The translations under genes were made by a program, and so were the position numbers. Shown piece after piece: positions 21,101 through 36,100 of a stretch of DNA of 64,000 nt (position 1 is its first letter; the number at the start of each line of letters is the position of its first letter). A model generated the notes under the pieces. That model saw only the letters and a program-made list of their open reading frames with translations. It did not search any database and was not told the DNA's origin. This DNA comes from Pisaster brevispinus (lineage: Eukaryota; Echinodermata; Asteroidea; Forcipulatida; Asteriidae), in contig JAMKCF010000013.1 in NCBI GenBank assembly GCA_023634235.1, positions 248,001 to 312,000 of the forward strand. Direction: 5' to 3'.

Positions 21101-24100
21101 GGCGGCAGGCGCTGGCGGGCGGGAGCTTGTCTTCCAGACAGGTAGGCTATTCTGAAAAAATTAGCCAACCAATTATGCGGGAGGAAGTCAAGAATGTCAG
21201 ATGAACTGTGAAAATTGGCAGTTTAAGTTGTGGAATTTTAATATTCATGAGACTGTATACCACCTAAACTGTTCTATGGTTTGTGTTCTTAATGGAACCT
21301 TATCCTCCATTTCCCCACTCCCCTCCAATAAGGACCAATTTCAGGGTACCAGTATAGGCTGTGCAAGTCTCGCGCGTATCGGAATGAGAAAACCTGTCAA
21401 ACTAAGAACTTTTTTTTCTAAAATCAAATCTTTGTTTTAAATTATATCTAACAGAAAACAAACAACAAAAATACCCATTACAACTTTTATGAAATTATTT
21501 TTAGCTTGTCCATAATAAATACAATAAAATTATGCATTAATTATCAGTGAAATAAAAATAAAAATCTGGGACAAGGATGATTATTTGATCTTAACTTTTA
21601 AGAAACCCTTTACGCGATGGTCAAACGAGTGTAAAATAGACGTATGACGCAGTTAATAGAGGACGCTGATGTCTCAACAACCAAAGACTGCAATGAAAAG
21701 GCTTCGCGTTGCAGTTACAGCATCTGGCAATTACCAGCGTGCTCCCAAAACAAGCGTTTACGTTTTGTCTTTTGTGGTGACCACAAAATTCTGAATTTTT
21801 TGCAGTAACTGGAAGTTGAGGTCAAGTTTAATTCTCGGGTTTTCTTTGTTATATTATTGAATTGATTTTATTTTCATCACTACACTGTAAGTATTACATT
21901 CACAACAACATACATTATGTAATGTTCATGGTCATAAACTACTTTAAACTAAAATAATTTTAGGAAACAAAATCCCGCCCACGTAAAACTCCATATGGTT
22001 GAGACCACAATGATCCCGTAAGTTTGAATGCACGCGAGACTTGCACAGTCTATAACAGAGTGGACACAGCATTGTCTTTTGTCTGAGAAACCTCCTCGTT
22101 TGTTTCTGCACTTAGCAGATTTGTGGGTTTGGTCCTGGGGACATGAACCAAAGTTCATAATAACTGTTTACAAGCAGGAAATATTGCTTAGCAAAAGTTT
22201 TAACTTGAAATGAGGCTCCAACCACAACATTGGCATTTTAGCTGGAAATGTGTTTCTTCTAAAAGCAAGAATTTGTGCTAAGCAAAGTTCTGCTCTTACA
22301 GGGCCCATTTCATAAAGCTGTGAACACAGACAAATCTCTGCTTAGCAACTTTCTCTGCCAAGCAAGAAATGATTGGGGTATCAGTAGAGCAATGTAAACT
22401 GTGTGTTATTTTGGCTGGTAACCTATTTTGTCCAAGCAAGACTTTTCTGTACTTAGGAAGTACTCACAGGCTTTATGAAACTGGGCTATAACCTTTCGAG
22501 GAGACACCTGAGATGGCATTATTGATGGAACGTACATGTATGAGGAGTGTTTGAGCTGTGAAAACCAACCAGGTAGAAATGATAGTGCAAATGTGTGAAA
22601 TAAATCCTTATGTGTGAGATGGCCTGAAATAGATTGCATAAAATGGTGAATTGTCCATAGTAAGTACCAGATTGACCTGACCTCCACGGTGCATGTGTAC
22701 TTTGCCAGAAACGTCTGGTCTTTGCTTTATTTGTTAGGGAGCTCCAAGGGAGATACTTAGATCATAGATCTTAAAGGGAAAGTACATCATTGTTTTTGAG
22801 AAGCGCAAACTAAATTCGACAGTTCTCGACTTTCATCAAATTGGTGGTCACGTTTTTTAGAGAGAAAACAAAAAAGCAGATTTGTCGTTTTGTCAGGGTT
22901 TATTTTGTAGGTTTATTCCATTTGAGGCAATCGAATTTGAATTCTGTGTCTTCAATTGTTATTGTTCTACTTTTTAGCAAAGCAAGACTGTAGGCTATAG
23001 GTGAGAACAAGCGGAAAACCCAGTTTCATGCTCAAATAAATTGAATTGTTTATCTGGAGGATCGGGATTTGTGGATGTGGAGCTTCATAATCATTGAGCT
23101 TCCAGATTGAAACTAAATATTTTTAATCCGATAATTACCAATCCTGTACTGTCTTTAATCCCTCTCCAGGTCCAGACCATCCATGGTTGTTTAAAGCCTA
23201 CGCTCAGCATGCCAAGCACCCCTTCGCTACCGTCATTGGTCAGGATGTCTTTCAAGCCGAGTTGATTCCCTCGGACACAGACTTCAGAATCTTCAGAGAT
23301 TTTGGAAATATCCCAGGTAAATCTTTTTATAATGGATGTCCACATTTTTGACGTTCATGCGAGCCTGGTGTGAGCCTCTTCCAAATAGACCAATCCCGAA
23401 AAGACATTGAAAGCTCAAACAGCGCCCTCAATGTTTGTTGGCTGAGATGTGCTTGGCGCCTATGCGGCCTATGCAAGGGGTCTGTCTGATAGAGGGCGCC
23501 TTTTTTTAGAAAAGTGTGCATTCCTAACTGAATTTCAAGGGGCACCAAGGCAGTGACAAAGGGCAGTTGCCTCTGGAGGCAGTGCCTCTGGGAAAGAAAT
23601 TTCATCTCTGAGAGGGCAAAGCCATTTTCATTTTGCAAAGGGTACTTTCATTTTTCACAAAGCCTGTAAGCACAAGAACTTGCTAAGCACAGAAAAATCT
23701 TGCTTAGCAGAATTAATTTACCAGCCAACATGCCACAAACTTTACATTGTTAGCACTGGTACCTGCTCATTTCTTGCTAAAAGTAAAGAAAAACTGCTAA
23801 ACAGAATTTTTTTCTGCTTGACAGCTTTATGAAATTGGGTCCTGATAACAAAATGATAACATTAATTAAGTGAATTTAAGACCTTTATCATGCTGCCACC
23901 ATCTTGGTCATGTTTCCTGTATCCACTAATAGTATAGGATGTTAATATTCATTGTACAAAAAAGGTACCAGACTATTTTTCCTTCCAGCCTCGGTCTGGT
24001 TACATTGAGTTGAATGGGAGAAAATCAAGATGGCTGCACCATGATAAAGGTCTATAGCTCACAAGCCTGGGGTAACCTGTAAACAAGGGTGCTTGCTACA

Positions 24101-27100
24101 TGTATGTGAACAAACATATGACTATGAAGCGCTTCAGGATTTGCCCTGAACATCCTTAGTGACAAACCAGCAGTGATCAAGAGCTTGTCATTTCACAAGT
24201 CGTCAAGCTTTTCACTGATACAAAATCTCTCTCCGAGTCCTACAATAAAAAAGGGACTCTGATAATAACTGCCTAATTTCTGAAGCTTTTCAGCACAGAA
24301 CAGTTGCTTAAGACAAAGAAATCTTAATTAGAAGAAACAGGTTACATGTAACTACCGGACAAAAAAAACACTATGTTATACATGTTGTTTGTGACTGGTC
24401 CCCGGCTATTTTTTGCTTAGCAGAAAAATCCTTCAGCCTAACAGCATTATAAAGTTAGGCCCACACAAATTTTATAATGTGACTTAATTTTGGAGGAATT
24501 ATAAGGGAAAGAGTTTTTAAAAAAATTTGAACAATTTATTGTGTAATGAAGAGGAACGTTGTGGGCAAGTGGTCTAGTGTGCACAGTATTCAAGCTCATT
24601 CGTTCACAGAGATTTGTTATGAATCCTAGCCCAGTCAAGAGGCTTGTGGCCTCAGAGAGAGATACTTAAACATAATTGTTTATTTGGATGGGACGTACAA
24701 ATATGTGTAGGTCCTTTGTACCAGGATGTGTGTACATGTAGCGCACGTAAAAGAAATCAGACCTCTTATGATGGAAGATAAGGAGTTTACCTTGGTGTTT
24801 CTAATTCAAGCACCCTTGTCTACAGGTTTCACCGGGCTTCTGAGCTACATTGATTGGGTTCGCTTTTGATGCAATCTTGATTTCATTACCAGAAATTAAT
24901 AATAAAGATTAGTATTCATTATAAAAATGCTGTCCAATAGGTCATCCCCTTTTACCTAGATACATTTCCTGTCAAATAACTTGTCCTTTTTACCTTTGCA
25001 TTTCCTGAACTTGAATGTTTGATGATACATGTATTTCCTTCTAGTTGGCAAAAGAAACCGAAAATTGGAAACAATGATAGCACTCAAATAAATCTAGAGG
25101 TATCTTTTAACACACATCAGTGTGGGGGTTTTTGTTTTGGCCTTGGAAAAACACAGAAACTAGAAGATAGTTGCACGCTGATAAATTACCTCAAAAATTT
25201 ACCTTTCCTTGTACTGTAATGGAATGATTACTCGGCCAAAAGTATATTTCATGTAGTCATTCCTGGGATAATTGATTTTATCTCCGAGGGGTAAACAAGG
25301 CAGATGGTTATGAGGTTCAGAGGTTCATCTGCAGATTGTATTGTGTCCCCAGGTGGAGGAGGTCACCTCAGTACAATGTATTCTTTTGGTTGTTTGAGTG
25401 AACGGTTGTGTTGCGAACAAAATAGATCTATAAATACTTACGTATGCTTGTTATGATAATAATAATTTAAAAATTAATGAAAAATGTTTGTGAAGTTGAT
25501 TGTAGATTTTTCATTTCGCTTCGGGAGAAAGCAATTTTTCCTCGTGCACTGGCGCTCTTATAGAAAATCAAAAAGTCTCTGAGGAAACTTAAACGGGGTG
25601 GCATGGTCAGTATAAAGGCAATAGAAATTGTGATTCTGTGAAATTGCTGGAATTTTGTAGTTTCGTTTCATTTTATTCAGTCAAATCTGGCGCGCAAAAC
25701 TGAGCTATGTGGAATTTACAAAATGAAACAATATTAAAAATAGCAACAACAAAAAAGTAAATGGCCATTTAACTATTTTTTGCATTTATACCGAAGGTCC
25801 TTTTGGTTGGTAAGCAGTTTGCAATCAGCTAAATCTATTTCCTCAATATAAAAAGTTAGGATGAAATAGGTTAAGACCATAAATAAGTAAACACAATCAA
25901 TGGCAAAAAGGTACAAAGCTGAAAAAAGAACAACTTTGTTCCAAACACAAAAACAACAACACATACACACCCACCAGTCACAGGGAGCAAAGCATGACAA
26001 CAATCTTATAGGCCTAAAATCCATGTGTCCGTCATACCATGGAGAAACTTCCTCCTTAGTCATACATTGTGCTTAACGCATAGTGCACAATCCTTAAAAA
26101 TGAGAGTACATATACATGCCCAGCAGTGCACATTATATTGTAGATAATGCAGTAAGCAATTTGGACACATGGAACACGGAATTTCTGGGTGTTTTTTTTT
26201 TATTTATACTCATTGCACAGTTGGCGTACTGGGCACAACGCATGACGGACTCATGGATTTCTGCCCTAAGACCTTAGATGATCATGACTGTAGAGAGGAT
26301 TGGGATGGGGCTGCTAAACAGGCCCCAATTTCGTGGCTCTGCTTACTGCCGAATTCTGCGCTTGCGATCACCATTCTTCGCTTACTGTGCAAGCGCAGAA
26401 TTTCTGTGCTAGCTGTGTAAGCGAAGAATGCCTAGTACTGTGGAGTATGCACGTGCACAAGCAAAAATTCTCTGCTAACCCGTGAAATATGCTTGACGTA
26501 AGAGCGGAATTCCCATGAGCCATGAAATTGGGCCCAGTTGGTCTTGTACCAGGGTCTAATTGCATAGAGCTGCAAAAGCAGAAAATGTTGCTTAACAACT
26601 CTCTGCTTAGCAAAAACAAGCAGGATACCACTCACACATGGTACATGTGACATATGGTATTTTGACTGGAAATCATTTTCTGGTAAGCATAATCTTGTTA
26701 GGTGCTTCGCAACTTGTGCTCAAGCAGCTCTATTAGGCCTAGATTTGTATTTGTACAGTATGTCTGACGTCCACTGTTGTATTAAATAATAATACACAAT
26801 TTGTAAAGTGACATCTTTCTATGACCAAGCATGTTCCGAGGCACTGGAACAAAAACAAATTAAGAAAACCAAACGTTTCAAGATACTGTGACATTTTTAG
26901 TGAAATTGTTTTTTGTCACGCTCATGGGGTACATGTATTTTTCTTGTTTTATGTTAATAGAACTGCTGTTGAATCACTCTTTCAAAAAAATAAATAACTA
27001 AATGAAAAAAACATTGTTTACACTGTGCTTCCCGTTTGAAGGTATTGTTATTTTTTTACCTCCTATCTGCAGGTGTTGACATAGCCTATGTGAGCAACGG

Positions 27101-30100
27101 TTATGTTTACCATACTAAATATGATAACCTGGATTCCATACCTCCTGGATGTATACAAAGAGCTGGTAAGGGAAACAATGAAGGGACAAACCGATGAATA
27201 TTTGTAGGTTAGAGGCGGGGTATACTTTGGGTAATTGTCGAAGACTAGTATCTTCACTTGGTTTATCCCAACATATGCATAAAATAACCAATGTGTGAAA
27301 AGTTGGGCTCAATTAGTCAAGAAGTTGCAAGAAAATAATGACCAAAAAAACACCCTTGTTGCATAGAATTGTGTGCTTTCAGATGCCTGAGAAAGGCTTC
27401 GTGCCTGAAGCATATCTCAGATTCAAATTCTGGGGTGAAAAATTACCTCTTTCTCTAAAACTACATTACTTCAAAGGGTATTGTTTCTAACAATATAATA
27501 TCAACAGTTCTCCAGTGCTCTTTACCAAGTAAATAATTTATGGTCATTCCTTTTTGGAGTAATTACCAAACGTATACCCTCCCTTTAATATCCGAATGTA
27601 CTGGAGCTGATAAAGAGAACCTTAAAGTGGCAAACCAGTTTGAATTTGTGTTTTATTATTATGTACATGTCACGTAGTTTCGATCATAAAGCTTACTGAT
27701 TATAAAGCCTGCACCACGTACCAATCCTCCAGAGAAATATTCTCATATGAAATACTGAGAAAAGTTATGTAAATTTGTCTTTGAAATGATAGCGGTATTT
27801 CATTGTCAGATAGTCATACAGTATTTCATTGTACTTCCAAAACATCTTCATCCTCCCTTGAACAGCCATGCTCAGAATATGTCTAAATCTCCTTGAGTCA
27901 TTAAATTATTTTTAAGAGAAGTAAAGCAATCGCCAAAGGGAGAAAGAAATAGTCCACATTGTGACCAATCCTGAAGTTTTGTATTTCTGGTGATGCACAG
28001 AGTCTGTAAACCTCCTGAATTGTGACATCTGGGCGCTTCTAGGTCTGCAAAAAAGGGGGATTTCAGGTCCGCGAGCTTCTTTTTAGGAATTTTCTTAGTC
28101 GTCGAATCTCATCCCTGGAGAATGCCCCCTTACACGTTCTTCTCTTTTTCCCTCTGACACAGGTGACAACGTTCAAGCCCTCGTTCTACACCTTGCCAAC
28201 ACATCCACACTGATTCAGGGTATAGAAGAGGATCGCCATGGTAGCATGGTATTCTTTGATATACATGGCTTCTTTATGGTGGCTTACCCAGTCAGGGTGG
28301 GGATGATTCTCAACATGTCTGTGGTCGCAGCGGTCTTTCTCTTCATCATCTTTCGCCGCAAGCAAGGTGAGTTTTTCTTCCATTCTTTCTGTTTGGAGGG
28401 TGTATGTCAATAATTTTTTGGGGCATTGCAGCGTGAGGTATCAATGTATATTCGGTTTGCGGTAACACCATCTACTTTGCTGTGTAGATTTGTTCTTTGA
28501 GAACTAGGTCTTGCTGTAGTCTACTGCCGCGGAGTAGATTTCAGAAACTCGGGAGACTACTTAGTTCTGAAAATAACTGTCCTGCTTATTAACTACTACC
28601 TGGGCGGAAAGTAGGAAATTGGCCGGGACTACTACTTTCGATTACTGGATCAAGTCCCCTGGATCCACTAAGCATCAGGGAGGGCTTCAACAGGCATGAT
28701 ATTTTTCCTACTTAAGTCTGATTTCTGGGGTTTTTTTTGCCCTTGGGAAAAATCAAAGCAACTTTGATCAAATAGCCTGAAAAGTCTTCTAAAACCTTCA
28801 CTATAGTACTTGTAGGTCAGCCCTTGTACTCAATTAAATGTTCCTACTTTTTTCCAAGAATCAAATATCATCCCTGCATCAAAGACTGCTAACTATGAGG
28901 TATATCATCTAGAATTACTGTTCCAAGTTTTCCTCCCAATTTAACTTGAGAATTTTCTTGTTTACAGGATACTCAGGCCAGCACAAGTATCTCTCCAGGC
29001 TGCTCAGTGCGGTCGGGGTCATCCTCGTCTCTTACCTCGCCGCCATGGCAACCTCCGCTTTCATCATTGTTATCCTCACATTGACCAATCGAGAGATGTC
29101 CTGGTACGCCCATCCACCCATTATCTTTGGGCTGTATTGGGCACCCAGTGTCTACTCCATAATCAGGGTGCATCGTTCTCTAGGTGCCAAGCTTCACACG
29201 GTAACTAGTTACTAGTTCTTTGTATAGTTCAATATTCTACTTGTCAGTTGTTCTACTACATTTGTACATAGTTTACAGTTCTATGTATTTCTGGGCTCCA
29301 TATAGTTCAGAGTTTTATAGTTGCAGGTTCTAATTAGATAATGGTTTTTCATACTTACAGTTCTTAGTATTTTCTTTGTAGTGCAGGGTTGTATAGTAAT
29401 CAGTTCCAAGTATTTAATGGTTCTTCCCAGACAGTTGCTATATATCTGGCTAGTTAACAGTTCTACGAATAAGATTTAATGTGGTCATTGTTTTATGTAA
29501 TTTTTAAATTTTCTACCTGATGTGTTTACTGATGCGTGTAACACATACTTATGCACAGCGTACATTATGTAGTCCACAGCACACACATTGCTTCCCATTG
29601 TATCACTTAGTTTTTGTACTATAACTGAGTGTGTCATTTTAAGACTTTGGTTAGAATTTTTATTCAGGTTTTGGTTGGGTTTTTTTTTTTTTCAGATCTA
29701 GATTTTTAGGCTTTGACCTTAAATTTAATCTATTTTTTACTCCTAATCTACAACTCCTAGCACTTAACCATATTTCTCGTTAGCATTATTGAAAATATTG
29801 TACAGGATCGGTAAACATCCGGTTGTTTCATTTTTGCCTGAAAGCGTACTGATTATGAAGTTCATACTAGAACCATTTTTCCTGTGAAATATTTGCCTCT
29901 GAAATATATTCAGGAAACTATCTGAAAATCTTTAAAAAGCAGCTAATTTCGGTTGTTACAACCAAAATTAAGGACAATGTGTTTACATGCTGAAAATTGT
30001 GCATGGTTTTCCACTACTATCTCCTGACTCACACAACTGATGAAGCCCAAATTTTCACAGGTGTGTTATTTCATGTACGAAACATGAACGCTGTCTGTGA

Positions 30101-33100
30101 CTATTTTGTCATCTCTACCAATCCTGTACTATAATATCTCAGGTAGAAATAACACAACTTGAACATAGTCTTGTGTCAACCCCCAAAACGCCTCGCCAGT
30201 TTTACGGGGTGCACTCCACAGCCAAAATATTGGCTTGCTAACAATAACTGATACTTCTTCTAATACAACTTTAGAAACTAACCAAAATAATCTTTAAGAT
30301 AAAATTAAATGTGTTTACTTCAGCTATGATGGTAACTTTTATACTTAATCATACTTTTTCCAGAAAGCTAGCTGAATATAATTGACAAGATGTAGGCTTC
30401 CGTAAGCTATGGGTTGACATGCTTGGGACCTTTGGCCAATGTACCCTGTAACTCGTACTCAGTCTCGGTCACAGTCCGGTGATGGAGCGAGTGCTTCACG
30501 GTTACCTTTACGTCTACGGTCGTACAATGGCGTCGCGGACATGCCATATGTCTGTTAGCCCCAACCCTCAGAACCATGGTAAACCATTGTAATCGCATTG
30601 TGTGTATGTGGAAAAGATGGTTAGTTACGTTGTATGGATAGGGAGCCTTTAGTAAGAGAAGCTAGTATAGAAGAAACTATAGAGGGCGCTGTAAATTGGG
30701 ACAGCTGGCTGTCTGCACTATACACAGGCAAGATTGTGTTTGATAGATGAATGTACAGACCTTATGCAATGACGCTATCCCTCCGTGATCATGGAGTTTG
30801 AACAATGATGAAATGCCTATGTAAGGCGTTCGTAATGCGCCAAGGAACACCTGTTCTTTATAAGAGGGCGCTCTTGTTTGATGAGATGCAGAGCTGTGTA
30901 CTGAGAGAGTTGTGACATGTAGGGACAAGTTTTCTTTGGTCACGTGGTTGATAGATGCCATTTTCGATCCAAATGAAGCACCACCCAATGTGCAGTCTAC
31001 ACTCCTGGCCATATCTCGTTGGGCCCGAAACAACCCCCCGCCCCTGTTCAATATTTTGTTGGAGGGCTCACACATGTGCATTGAAGAAACTATACAGATT
31101 AGGATTCAATGCTGATCCAAAACAGCGCCCTCTTGCCAACAAGATTTAATTAAAAACACTTCAGATTTATACTTTATTTAGCACTAATAATAATTTTTCT
31201 TACCAGATTTTGCTCTTTTGATATCTTGAAAAGGATGTTTCTTTGTACTTTCCACTCAAATTTTCAGAAAGTATTTTTGGGAAGTCTCACGTGTACAGCA
31301 GGGGCCAGGGGCGGATCCAGTTATTTTGGGGATGGGGGAGGGGGGAATTTTGTATGATTGGAAGACATTAATGAACAGAAAGAAAATTATTTGCTTCTAT
31401 AGCTGTGATTCAGGTGCAGTTTAACTCATGCAGTTTAACATGTCATGTTTTAAACATTTATTGGGGGGGCGGGGGAATTTGATCCGCCCTTGAAAGGTGC
31501 TTTTTCCAGATCCATGGGAAGGAGTTACTGATCACGTTGTTTTAAGACATTCTTTGTATTCATCGTGTGTAGGTTGACACCAAAGCCAACCCCTGGATCT
31601 TGGAAAGCATCTTCTTCGATGCCAGCATGTTGATCTGGTCCATTGTCCTCGCTGGCATGACACTTGCGGGGATCGGCTCTGCCTACATTTTCATGCTGAG
31701 CATTCTCTTTGCAGTCCTCGGGCGAAGTGTGCTGTGGAAACGGATGACTTCACATCAAGAAGGTACATTCAAGACCAAATTTTAGAGAGAGCTTTTAAAT
31801 ATATTACATATGAAATAACAAACCTGTGAACATTTGGATTTAATCCGTTGTGTGAGTTGGGAGAAAATAGTGAAAAACCAGCAGCATGTAAACACATTGT
31901 CCTTAATTTTGGTTGTAACAACCGAAATCAGCTGTTGCGTTGTTTTAGGTTTTCAGATACAGTTTTCTTGAATATTTCAAAGGGAAAAATTTCACAGAGA
32001 AAATGGTTTAGTCTGAACTTCATAATCAGTAAGCTTTCAGACTAAAATTAAACACTGATGTTTTTTATCCTTACCAACCCTGTATGATACCTTTAAAAAC
32101 TAATTCTTGCAAAAATGATGTAATTTGTCGTGTTCAATTGGTCTAGTGCACCAAACTCTAGTTCAAGTGGCAAAGTCATTTGGGTTGTCGGTTAGAATCC
32201 CGGTCATGACACTTTCATCCTTGAGCAAGACACTAATTGGTTCTTGTCACTCATGTGACGTAATGACAAACCAACAGGTAGACCTATTTCTACACAGAAC
32301 CCACAGAAGACGAAGCCTCTGTTGTCGTTGGCTTTGGAGCCCCTTCAAAGTTGCCCATAGACTTAAAGATTTTCCAGTAGAATTACCTCTTACAAAATGA
32401 AAAAGTTTGGCCTTGCCCTTTCAAAGATCAAAAATTCCAGACCTGATTATTAAAGCCAGCTGAATTAAGTCCATTGAGGCAGGTTCAAGTCCTGCTCCAT
32501 TAAACTTTTCTTTGTTCAAGCCGAATTATTTACAACTTACCCGGTAAGTTTCCCTTGTGGTTTATTACTTGAAATATTTGAAATAAAAAGTCACATCCCC
32601 TTAAGGTGATCCCTCTGCTGCTGCTTCCAAGGTTGAATTGTAAATTTGGGTGTGATCTCTGGCTACACGGCAGTTACAGGTTGTATGGCTTCTGACTGGC
32701 ACCCTCAAACAAAGATATCAAGAAAATAGGGAGACCGCCAACATAGGGCTAGGGTAGCTCAGATGGTAGAGCACTGGCCTGTTAATTCAGATGTGGCAGG
32801 TTTAAGTTAGTTTTCCAGAAGACGGTCAGAGCACACTGACCGAAACGTCGAGCAGAACAAACTGGCTCTTGTCAGAGCCACCACTACTCCCAAATGAGAT
32901 TTTTACATGGTGTCACCGCAAACCTTACTTACTTCAAGTTAATTATTTTTTGTTCAACCCAAATCCATTTTAATTTGACAGGAGCACGGATGTTCCCAGT
33001 GTTCTTGGCATACGTCTGCTTCACACTAATACCACTGGGCCTGTGGTTGTACCTCATGTTGTTAGGGTATGAGATCTTCTTACCCATCATGGGTCGTTCG

Positions 33101-36100
33101 GGATCTCTCATAACCCCGGAGCTCTTTATTGGACTCCTGTCATTCGTCGTCACCGTCATCTCAACCAACTTTTTTGTGAGTATACAATTTGTTTCAACCT
33201 CACTCCATGATCAGGCGTGTGATTTCTAAGGATCTTTCCTGAATTTCTGGATTTCACCCTGTTGTACTTGTTTTGAGGCATTTTACACGTTCATCTTTTA
33301 GTATATTAAAGAAACTCAAATATGTCTGAACCCTTCTTACTATTAGAGTCTGTGTTCCTTGTTACAATTGCTTAATGACAATCAGTTCACGGCATTGTGA
33401 ACTGTGTAGATGCATTCACCTCGTGATATCATATTTCAGGCTGGCATCGTTTATTTGTCATTCAAAACCACAGTGGATGATATTGAATGGTCAGACAGTA
33501 AGAGGGTTGACTGTGTACTGTGTAGATGCATTCACCTCATGATATCATATTTCAGGCTGGCATCGTTTATTTGTCATTCAAAACCACAGTGGATGATATT
33601 GATTGGTCAGACAGTAGGAGGGTTAACGTTGTAATAGGCTCTGTAACCATATCTATTTATATGAGCTCAATCAGTTTTGGAGATCAGATTTTCCTTTTGG
33701 TGATATTTATCCACCCTAGATTCAACCCCAAACTTGGCCTCAAACTATCCCACTAATTGAAGCACGACTTTCAGGGTTTCTTATGTCAAAATGTCGCCCT
33801 CTATGGTTTCTTGGCAGGTTTGTCTAATACACACCTGCAAGACGCTGAAGTACACCAGGGCATTCTTACTCATGTTGTTCCTCGCCAGTCTTGCCGCCGT
33901 CCTAGGGTTGGTTGTCTTCCCTTATTCCGGCGACCCGCTGAGGCCAGCTCCGAAGAGAATTCTTCTTGAGGTAAACCAAATTTGCTAATTCAGTCTCAAC
34001 TGTATTACCCAGTTCTTACATGTGTACGCCTTTCTTAATATTTATGCGTGACGCTTTATTTTAATCCAAAATTAGGCTACCAGCGCAGTTATTTATTATT
34101 GACCAATCGATGCCGCGAAATCTGTAATCATCGTACATGTATGTATATAAAAGCCTTGTTTTGGATTACAGTGATGACAACATGCATATATTTTAAAAAG
34201 AAAGGTGTGCAGCACTTTGCTGCACCGAGCAGCCATCTGAAAATAAGCACTTATTATTTTTATGACAGGTATGCAAAGCTATGTTTGAATTATGAGATTC
34301 ATTTATGTAGCATCTTGTAAGGGTTTATGAACGAGGTGATCAGGTACTTATTGTTGCCAACCACGCCGGAAACATCGGTGGAAAACCTCTTCTCTTAGCA
34401 ATAAGTGTACTGGATTTTTTTAACGTGCATTGCACAACACACATGACCCACAGCTTTTCATCGACCCATCAAAGCAATTATGGTCCAGGACACAAGTGCC
34501 TTGACCAGGGCCTAATTTCATAGAGCTGCTTAAGCACAACAATTTGCTAAGCACAATACAATTTTGCTTACCAGAATAAGGTTGCCAGCTAAAGTACCGT
34601 GTCACGTGTACAATTTGTGACTGGTATCCTGCTCATTTCTGCTTAGCATGAAATTATTAAGCATTATTTTCTGCTTAATCAGCTCTATGAAATTGGGCCC
34701 TGGACCCAAACCCACGCTCTGACAACACTGAACTTGAGTCCAGTGCACTAGACCTCTCGAACACAAACACTCCACAAATGGGCCTGTCCCAACTGTTATC
34801 CTTACTGTGATTAAACTTGAATGTACTCAAGTTGGGACAGGCCCAACTGTTGTTGGTACAATTACTCAAGCTGGAGTGTGACGGAAACACTAAGATATAT
34901 TTGATAAATTCAAGCTGTTTTACACTTACATAATGAATCATAGTGAATACCTTTTGTAATGAATTGTGAATTCTTGTCTTGTCATGTTTAATTATGTGTC
35001 ACGTTGTTCCAAGGAGAGTTTACTTTGAGGTCAATGGATGATTGTACACTATATTTTAAAGATAGTTTGCTTTTCTTTAAAAATTAAAGTTGACTCTTTG
35101 CAAAGAAATTATTGTGTATCACAAGCTATGTACGTTCTTGATATGCCTTTGAATTTCCATATCTTTCTGTTCATTTAATCTGGAAAGGTTCATTGATAAA
35201 AATTTGATGATCGTTTGTCATACATTCATAGTGAACAGACAGTTAATGAATTTTTGCTCAATCTCCCTTTCCATCAGCATATTTCCCGGACAAAGCACGA
35301 CCAATCTGGTGCCGCAATCGCCCACGATACGTACGTATCCGTTTTGCCGTTGGACTACTTGGGTATTGCGCACATGGACTCCTACATACCAGCACTGAAG
35401 GACGCCCCCAAGGCCAGATGTGAGAAAGACATGCCGTACTGTGGCCACCCTTATTATCTGCCGCTGTTGCATGTCTTCAGGTAATTTGTCCTTTTTATTG
35501 CTTTTTTTTTTTTTTTTTTTTTAATCAAAATTAAAAATGTGATTTTTTTTTTTACATCTTTGAACACATCCTTTTTATTAGTTTAATCTTAGTCTGTGTT
35601 TCAAAATCCGATTTAATTTTCAATTTTGTACCTGTGTATTGTACTTGCTTTTTACCTTTGCCAAGTAAGCAACCCATACAGATTCATTTGACAAATTCAT
35701 TGCATTTTCAAAGTCAATTGGAATCTTTTGAGGTTTTCCATTTTACAAAAAGTACTTTTGTATTGAATGTTCTTGTTCTTACTATTTGTCTTGACCATTT
35801 GTCTGTATGGGCTTTACGGCTGGCCCTGTGTATTTTGGTGTTATTAGGATTTGCAGTTTGCTTACTTATCTGCTTGTATCTTTTGTTGTATTTTCATTAT
35901 CTCTCTTTATGAAGGTTTTGTTTTAAATAAATGATAATAATATTTGTTGGTTTATCTTTAGTTGATCTTTTTTATGTAAGGTACTCAAATTATTAATATT
36001 GTTTATTATTAATTTACAAATTTAGTTATTTCTAGCTGCAATTTATGTGCTTGCTTTTCAACCTCAAGTTTTCTTCGTTTTATGGCAGGAAAATATAATT

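Larger units (their letters stand above)
31763..32981. other. ERMP1 intron 7
   Basis: Almost entirely repeats: dispersed repeat (31800-32095), tRNA-Leu SINE (32125-32290), a segment shared with 62650-62775 (32325-32460), tRNA-Asn SINE (32450-32830), and a GACGGTCAGAGCACACTGACCG hairpin-like piece (32818-32870) just before exon 8. Confidence 0.5.
33971..35277. other. ERMP1 intron 9
   Basis: It contains a tRNA-Leu SINE split by a MITE (34440-34760). The remainder is AT-rich and unassigned. Confidence 0.5.
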
